From a virus: DNA of 64,000 nucleotides. Numbering within the stretch: position 1 is the stretch's first letter; each line of letters opens with the position of its first letter. The position numbers were made by a program, and so were the translations under genes. The notes beneath the pieces were generated by a model that made no database searches, was not told the DNA's origin, and saw only the letters and a program-made list of their open reading frames with translations. Shown piece by piece: positions 59,039 through 64,000 of the stretch. The stretch is taken from positions 1-64,000 of the IMG/VR virus record IMGVR_UViG_3300032313_001281; one strand, written 5' to 3'.

Positions 59039-60627
59039 TATGCTTGATCATGTTCGAGTTGATCTAATCGGGCCAGTTGGTCCGGGCTAAAGTCTTCTTC
59101 TAATTGTACACTATCTTCGTCTGCATCGTCAACAGTTTTGAACAAAGCATTGAACTGGCTGTGTGCGTTTTTGGCCTTCTTGCCTTTGAATCCACGTGTG
59201 CCCACAATGTCCATCCAATAACGGTCATAGTGCTCGATAATGGCTTCGGCTTCGGCACGGTCTGGTGTGGCAAATATGGCATCCACAATGTCCTTGAATC
59301 GAGCATGGTCACCATTTTGATTCCACATCATGGCCGGCCATGAACCCGAATCATATTCACGATTGGCACGTTGCACTGCTTCAATATGCATCCAAACATT
59401 GTGACCCATTAATAGAGCATAGCTGAAACTATCCCACGACGTCTTGCCTTCCTTGCCAATCTTGTTGAGATCGCCGGGCTTGTAGATACAGACATCTTTC
59501 ATCTGTAGTTGCTGGCTGATTGGGCTTTCATCAAAGTGATTGATCAAGCCATCAGCAATCACAGCAGGTCCAAACTGGCGTGTATCCGTGGCATACTTTT
59601 TGTCATCCACAATAGGGCTCATCCTGTAGCACCATTTGTCATTGTGTGGTAAATCAATGTGATGATATACTTGACCGTTGGCAGTTGCTAAAAACGGACT
59701 GGCACAGTCAAAGCTGATGGTAAAACTTGGATTCACATACTTACGCACAGCACGTTGGATATCTGTGAGCAATACTGCCCACTCTAACTTACTTGTGCCC
59801 AAGAAGTGCATCCAATCATGAACACCTTCTTGCAATAGATTATCATGACGCAAGGCCACCAGTCGCTTCAACACTAGATGCACATCACACATGTTCTGAC
59901 CGCCCATACTCCAGCCATCAAAGTGAGTGTCAGGATATACTTTGGGATCACAATAGTGCTTCATGATGTCATACCACCGATCTGCATCAGCATGATTGGC
60001 ACCCTGCAACACATTCAAGAACTTGGCACCGCCATTCTTGACACCTTTACGGTGTCGCATGAAGTAGTCGTTATTGAACTTGGTGGCATCTACAGCTTCT
60101 TCTAGTGTGGTGATCTGACAGGCCGCTGATGCTTTTTTGTCGTGTATGACCCAGGTCGGAATATCAAGAATCATACCATAGTCAGCAATACTATCCAACC
60201 AGGTCAACACTGCCGCACGCTTCTTTTGTGCTTTGGGACAACCTGAGTTGGCCTTCCAGTCGCCTTCCCACAAGCCTTTGGCTATTTGGAATCCACCCGA
60301 GTCACCTAACATTAGTGTACCAGGTTCACGATTGCGAACCATGTCCTCTGACCAATCCTGTTTGTTCAAATCCAAGTTGGCGTGTCCACCTGAATATAAA
60401 CTCCACTTGTAAGGAAACAGACCTTTAGAACTGTTGAGCCAGTTCATCTGTTCCATGTCCGGAATACCCGCAGGCATCCTGGCCGGATCTACATAAGGAC
60501 CTGCCGCAGGATCACGTTGCTTGCCTACGAATGTGGCATAGAATCCTGAAATGGCCGGCAAGAACACAGCATACTGGCTACGTCCATCTGGGCCAAGTTG
60601 CTTGGCAGTTAGATTGTCTTGGATCAC
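59038..60627 (-). CDS. dpdA: DpdA-like DNA/tRNA guanine transglycosylase
   Basis: 529 residues, GTG start. The queuine tRNA-transglycosylase core motif GDSGGFQI spans residues 108-115 (Asp109 as acid/base). LDIPTWV, GWSMGG, HFLGTSK and SFDCASP (Asp307 as nucleophile candidate) follow in the right order. In phages, DpdA exchanges guanine in DNA for preQ0 or archaeosine-type bases. FolE, QueD and QueE in the window supply most of the precursor route. It overlaps the clamp gene by 4 bases. DpdA rather than a tRNA enzyme is preferred because of length and context. Confidence 0.82.
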   Translation of the reverse strand: MIQDNLTAKQLGPDGRSQYAVFLPAISGFYATFVGKQRDPAAGPYVDPARMPAGIPDMEQMNWLNSSKGLFPYKWSLYSGGHANLDLNKQDWSEDMVRNREPGTLMLGDSGGFQIAKGLWEGDWKANSGCPKAQKKRAAVLTWLDSIADYGMILDIPTWVIHDKKASAACQITTLEEAVDATKFNNDYFMRHRKGVKNGGAKFLNVLQGANHADADRWYDIMKHYCDPKVYPDTHFDGWSMGGQNMCDVHLVLKRLVALRHDNLLQEGVHDWMHFLGTSKLEWAVLLTDIQRAVRKYVNPSFTISFDCASPFLATANGQVYHHIDLPHNDKWCYRMSPIVDDKKYATDTRQFGPAVIADGLINHFDESPISQQLQMKDVCIYKPGDLNKIGKEGKTSWDSFSYALLMGHNVWMHIEAVQRANREYDSGSWPAMMWNQNGDHARFKDIVDAIFATPDRAEAEAIIEHYDRYWMDIVGTRGFKGKKAKNAHSQFNALFKTVDDADEDSVQLEEDFSPDQLARLDQLEHDQA

Positions 60628-61346
60628 TTGCTTTGTGCTGGAAGAATATAGTTATAAACAGCAAGTCCAGAATCCACAGTGATCATTGCAGCACCATCAT
60701 CACTGATCTTGAATGTCTTGTCACCGGTTAGATCAAGAATACTGATTACTGTTTTGATGGGCCAAGACCATGCACGTTTGAGTGTGCCGGTCACACCTGG
60801 ATGAAACACAAAGTTTCCTGCATGGGTGCTATGGTCACCAAAGAAAAACTTTAAATCGCCGTTTTCAGTCTTGGCCTGGAAGTTGACTTCTTCAGCATTG
60901 GCCTGTGCCTGCATTTTAAGGCGTTGGATTGCGGCCACAGTAGGAGTAAACTCAATGTGCCAGTTCACACCTTTGAACTTGACAGTTTTTAACTTTTCAT
61001 TCACAATTTCACTGGCCATGAATCTGTAGTTGTTTTTAAAGTCTCCGGTGGCATTCACAAAGTTGATGCCGTCGGGTGCACCAGTGTCTTTCCTTGTTAA
61101 ACTTAATTGAGCATTTTCTCGATACTCTTGCAAGTTCAAAAGAATCTTTAACTTGCTCAAGTTTGGCATGCCAAAGTTTCCAATAAAATCTGCATGTGGT
61201 CCTGCAAATGTGCCTTCCACTACCACACTACGATCTTCTGCTAGTCCATTGATCACTGTGCTTTTGTCGTCGCCAGTGATTTTGACCAAGTCGATTACGC
61301 CCAGGTCATGTGTGTGTTCTACTAAGTCTAATAAGTGATCTCTCAT
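60624..61346 (-). CDS. 45: T4-like sliding clamp (gp45)
   Basis: 240 residues. MRDHLLDLVEHTHDLGVIDLVK and SKLKILLNLQEYRENAQLSL, with the C-terminal domain ending DDGAAMITVDSGLAVYNYILPA, fit the gp45 clamp. The homotrimer holds the DNA polymerase on DNA and in T4 also activates late transcription. Its own promoter and an AAGGAG ribosome site lie upstream. The polymerase gene starts 1 kb further right. Confidence 0.88.
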   Translation of the reverse strand: MRDHLLDLVEHTHDLGVIDLVKITGDDKSTVINGLAEDRSVVVEGTFAGPHADFIGNFGMPNLSKLKILLNLQEYRENAQLSLTRKDTGAPDGINFVNATGDFKNNYRFMASEIVNEKLKTVKFKGVNWHIEFTPTVAAIQRLKMQAQANAEEVNFQAKTENGDLKFFFGDHSTHAGNFVFHPGVTGTLKRAWSWPIKTVISILDLTGDKTFKISDDGAAMITVDSGLAVYNYILPAQSK

Positions 61347-61367
61347 TGATAATTCTCCTTGTGTTTG

Positions 61368-61396
61368 ATTATACGGGATTTATTTAGATTCTGCAA
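61368..61396 (-). promoter_or_regulatory. Sigma70-like promoter (TTGCAG - 17 - TATAAT)
   Basis: Minus-strand TTGCAG (61396-61391), 17-base spacer, TATAAT (61373-61368). Drives the sliding clamp gene. Confidence 0.75.
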
Positions 61397-62336
61397 CGGG
61401 TTTGGGTATTATTTTTGCCAAAGCCTGTCCGCCACGCAGGCTATGCTGTTCACCGGGCTTGCGCAGTTCCAACCAGGTGCTAGGACCTTGGTCAGTCCAA
61501 CTGAAGGCTATTTCATAGCCCAGAGTCTGGGCCAGTTCGCGCACCAGATAACCGGGGGTATAACAACAATAGTGTTGTTCTACCAACATGACTGCCTTGG
61601 CACGATCACAATCATTGAATGTCATGACCAACATGCCACCGGGTCTCAGTTTTTGATATATTTCTGTGAGATACTGTCGTAGTACTTCAAAAGGTCTGAA
61701 GTTAAAAAAGTTGTAGGCAAATACCAGTCCAAACTGACTTTTAGGCAACTGTCCTAATATGGCCTCGCCCGATCGTTCCTGGATGGTATAGGGTCGCAGG
61801 CGTTGCTGATACTGTTCGTTGAACTGAGTCATGGCCGGTTGCAGGAGATCATGGCTTTCATCCACCAAGTACAACGGATCTGAAGCCAACAGGTCATTGA
61901 TAAATGTTTCTCGTCCGGGACGTATGATCATGGCAGCATGGTGCCAACTATTGTAGCGTGTCAGGCGAGTGCGATAGAACTGTTCAGTGTTGGCAGAAAT
62001 TTCAGGACGGCGATCCAAGATGTATTCAGCGGTTTCATGCAACATCTCTTGCTCGTAGAGCCTGTAGCTTTCAGCAAACCAGGGCTTTTCGGTGACGGTA
62101 ATCAGCTCACGCAAGGTCTGTTTTAATGCGTCCAGATCAGACTGATATTGTCTCAAGGAGTCGGCTACCTCAGTTTGCCTCCGGGCCAGCACAGCGCTGA
62201 ACTGTTCCAATTGTATAGCAGAGGTTGATACCACATGCGTGATCTTGGACAAATTTTGATCAGTTTGCTGTGCTGTGTTGACCGCAGACATTACATCCAG
62301 CTGGTTCATGTAGTTTACGAGTTCACTGAGCTTCAT
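61380..62336 (-). CDS. Coiled-coil methyltransferase-like protein
   Basis: 318 residues from the ATG at 62336, one base after the polymerase stop. Residues 1-110 form a long coiled coil (SQ/L-rich heptads). Residues 190-300 look like a SAM-dependent methyltransferase (GLVFAYNFFNF, IYQKLRPGGMLVMTFNDCDR) though the first SAM loop is weak. C-terminus rich in Gly/Lys. It may act as a structural or protein-modifying factor. T4-like phages carry related genes near the polymerase (recollection). Confidence 0.65.
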   Translation of the reverse strand: MKLSELVNYMNQLDVMSAVNTAQQTDQNLSKITHVVSTSAIQLEQFSAVLARRQTEVADSLRQYQSDLDALKQTLRELITVTEKPWFAESYRLYEQEMLHETAEYILDRRPEISANTEQFYRTRLTRYNSWHHAAMIIRPGRETFINDLLASDPLYLVDESHDLLQPAMTQFNEQYQQRLRPYTIQERSGEAILGQLPKSQFGLVFAYNFFNFRPFEVLRQYLTEIYQKLRPGGMLVMTFNDCDRAKAVMLVEQHYCCYTPGYLVRELAQTLGYEIAFSWTDQGPSTWLELRKPGEQHSLRGGQALAKIIPKPVAESK

Positions 62337-62337
62337 A

Positions 62338-64000
62338 TCACCACTCAAACAAAGTTTGGAAAGTGTTTTCTGTATTGGTGGCCGACACCAGGTCCCAGTC
62401 CAACACACCTAGTAGATTATCCAATTTCTGATCCACTACTGTGGCTTCCATTTCGCTGTCGTCAAATGGTAGTTCTTTGAACCAAGTTGGCAAATGAATC
62501 TCATCGGTGGGATACCCTATGCTGGTCCAGCCCAGGGGATTGGATTTCAACTTGCACACAATGGTCTTCATGCCATCAACAATCTGCATTGAATACTTGT
62601 CCGAGTTCATTCTGCGTAAGTTATTCCAATTGATAGCCGCACGCACATGGCCTGGCATGTTGGCTTTGCCCAGGCGTTCCTCTTCCTTGGCATACTTGGT
62701 CAAGTTATTCACACGCTTGGGACTGCCCTTCTCCCAACCTGGACGTTCTTTGAACTTGTATTTGAACTCGCGAATCTTTTCAATGATCTGCTCACGACCG
62801 GTGCCAACCAGAACCTCGTCGAGAATTTCGCTTAAAAACTCCTGGATGACCTTAGGAGTGTCACTGCGTTTGAGATCAAGCCCCATGGCTTTTACTTTGC
62901 CAGGACTACCGTGGGTATCCACACGCTTATTTTCTTTGTCGTAATACATAACAGCATAACGTTTTTTAGTAATAAACAAGCCTTTGCTTGCAACAATTTC
63001 GCGTCCACCTCGTATTACATCGCCCATTTCACGCGGCACATGGAATGCCTGTTCCATAAATCCAGGAAAGCTATCGTTGACTTGATCGGCAATTGAATTG
63101 TACAGTTGTACAGCAATCTCACGACTCCAGGTCATGTTGCCGGCTTCAATTTCTTTTTGTAACACAGGATAAGCAGTAAAGTAACAGGAGTCTGTATCAC
63201 CATAGATGATACTTTCGCCTACGTGGTCATACTTGCCAGTGATACATTCGTTTACATACGCATCCATATGTTTAGCAATTGCACGTCCAGTAAGAGTTGT
63301 AGACTGGCCAATACGCTTGTCAAAGAATCTGCAACCAGGATTAAGAATAGCACCATACAGACTGTTGAGGTTAATCTTTTTAACAAGTTGACGCTTGTCC
63401 CAATACTCCTCATCTTCTGCATTTTTACATTCTTTTAGTTTGGCCTGCATTTCTTTACGCTCGGCATACCAGCGTTTTAGCAAGCCAGGAATAACTGCTT
63501 CTTTCTCATAGGTAAAGATAGTGCCATTGGCTGTGATCATCCAGGGACGGTTGCTATCAAAAATTATTTTCCATACATCAGCGGCACTGTGTACACTTTC
63601 TTCGCCATCTTTCCAATCAATGGTAATTTCTGTGCCGACTTCGGTATTCATAACAGCCGTGTATTCTAAACTACCAAACAGACCCTCCCATGCGCCAGCA
63701 AAACTCGAGCCACTGCGCATTTTATCACCGATATATCGTTCGGTCATTACAGGACGCAACTGCCCAATGATGGTTTCTGGTCCCATGTTGAGCGCACGAA
63801 TAGCACTGGGATACAAACTGTTGATGTCTATGCTTCCTACATACTCGTGGATGCCTTTCTTTGGAAATGCAACATAAGCCCCAGCGGCCTGCGTGTCTTC
63901 ATCACTGTAACGTTCCTTGCGATTGGGCACAACCATGCCACGCTCGTGTGCTTCGTTGATAATGGCCTGTTCTGTCACAGCTACAGCACCCATTGTGGTT
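62338..64000 (-). CDS. 43: DNA polymerase, family B (T4 gp43-like), N-terminus outside window
   Basis: 554 residues of an open frame that continues beyond base 64000. The palm motifs are present: DINSLYPSAI (region II), KKINLNSLYGAI (region III) and IIYGDTDSCYF (region I), plus TKKRYAVMYYD. The exonuclease domain would lie outside the window. The C-terminus TFQTLFEW resembles the clamp-binding tail of T4 DNA polymerase. Together with gp45 this defines the replisome of the phage. Confidence 0.95.
   Translation of the reverse strand, partial: TTMGAVAVTEQAIINEAHERGMVVPNRKERYSDEDTQAAGAYVAFPKKGIHEYVGSIDINSLYPSAIRALNMGPETIIGQLRPVMTERYIGDKMRSGSSFAGAWEGLFGSLEYTAVMNTEVGTEITIDWKDGEESVHSAADVWKIIFDSNRPWMITANGTIFTYEKEAVIPGLLKRWYAERKEMQAKLKECKNAEDEEYWDKRQLVKKINLNSLYGAILNPGCRFFDKRIGQSTTLTGRAIAKHMDAYVNECITGKYDHVGESIIYGDTDSCYFTAYPVLQKEIEAGNMTWSREIAVQLYNSIADQVNDSFPGFMEQAFHVPREMGDVIRGGREIVASKGLFITKKRYAVMYYDKENKRVDTHGSPGKVKAMGLDLKRSDTPKVIQEFLSEILDEVLVGTGREQIIEKIREFKYKFKERPGWEKGSPKRVNNLTKYAKEEERLGKANMPGHVRAAINWNNLRRMNSDKYSMQIVDGMKTIVCKLKSNPLGWTSIGYPTDEIHLPTWFKELPFDDSEMEATVVDQKLDNLLGVLDWDLVSATNTENTFQTLFEW

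Overview
This 64 kb window looks like part of a large T4-like myovirus genome, not a bacterial chromosome. The right end carries a family B DNA polymerase (T4 gp43 type, cut by the window edge) and a T4-like sliding clamp. Further left are a FEN/RNase H exonuclease, ThyX, a MoxR ATPase with a vWA metallopeptidase partner, eight tRNA-type loci and many short T4-cyanophage-like proteins. Almost every gene is on the minus strand, packed with ATGA-type overlaps; no gap exceeds about 140 bases once small genes, tRNAs and the tmRNA are placed. Only a cut-off C-terminus at the left edge and genes at 163, 5557 and 25581 run the other way. Likely host: a Gram-negative, probably freshwater betaproteobacterium or an alphaproteobacterium. 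This is inferred from Bug/TctC-type binding proteins, a Gcw_chp outer-membrane barrel and a two-piece permuted tmRNA, a form known in alphaproteobacteria, some betaproteobacteria and some cyanobacteria.

Layout. 1-9.8 kb: sugar and small-molecule tailoring genes (carbamoyltransferase, amidinotransferase, PLP aminotransferase, epimerase, two glycosyltransferase-like proteins, SGNH proteins, a repeat-containing 662-residue protein). 9.8-19.6 kb: cytidylyltransferase, thyX, T4-like small proteins, vWA protein and MoxR, a radical SAM enzyme, and a tandem array of small paralogs. 19.7-34.4 kb: two pairs of TctC-like periplasmic binding protein plus PP-loop ATPase, a DctP-like protein, the tRNA cluster, an RNA polymerase omega-like protein, two radical SAM enzymes, a deacetylase/sulfotransferase-like/glycosyltransferase group, the Gcw_chp barrel, and the tmRNA. 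34.4-39.8 kb: T4-like hypothetical genes and the exonuclease. 39.8-49.5 kb: nucleotide-sugar and glycan genes interrupted by queE and a phosphoribosyltransferase. 49.5-64 kb: queD, HIT protein, a large lipoprotein, DNA glycosylase, folE, aminotransferase, galE, glycosyltransferase, dpdA-like transglycosylase, clamp, methyltransferase-like protein, DNA polymerase.

How the genes may work together. FolE, QueD, QueE and the DpdA-like protein form most of a route that puts 7-deazaguanine into phage DNA; QueC was not seen. About twenty sugar-modifying enzymes suggest the phage builds or decorates a glycan on its particle, its DNA or the host surface. Three solute-binding proteins and an outer-membrane barrel suggest altered host uptake. 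tRNAs, tmRNA and the omega-like protein point to control of host translation and transcription. Regulation is partly readable: at least twelve minus-strand sigma70-type promoters have nearly invariant 17-base spacing (one has 16), and several T4-late-like elements sit exactly five bases before start codons.

Most striking: a circularly permuted, two-piece tmRNA gene with a consensus promoter, tag frame and terminator at 30287-30680.
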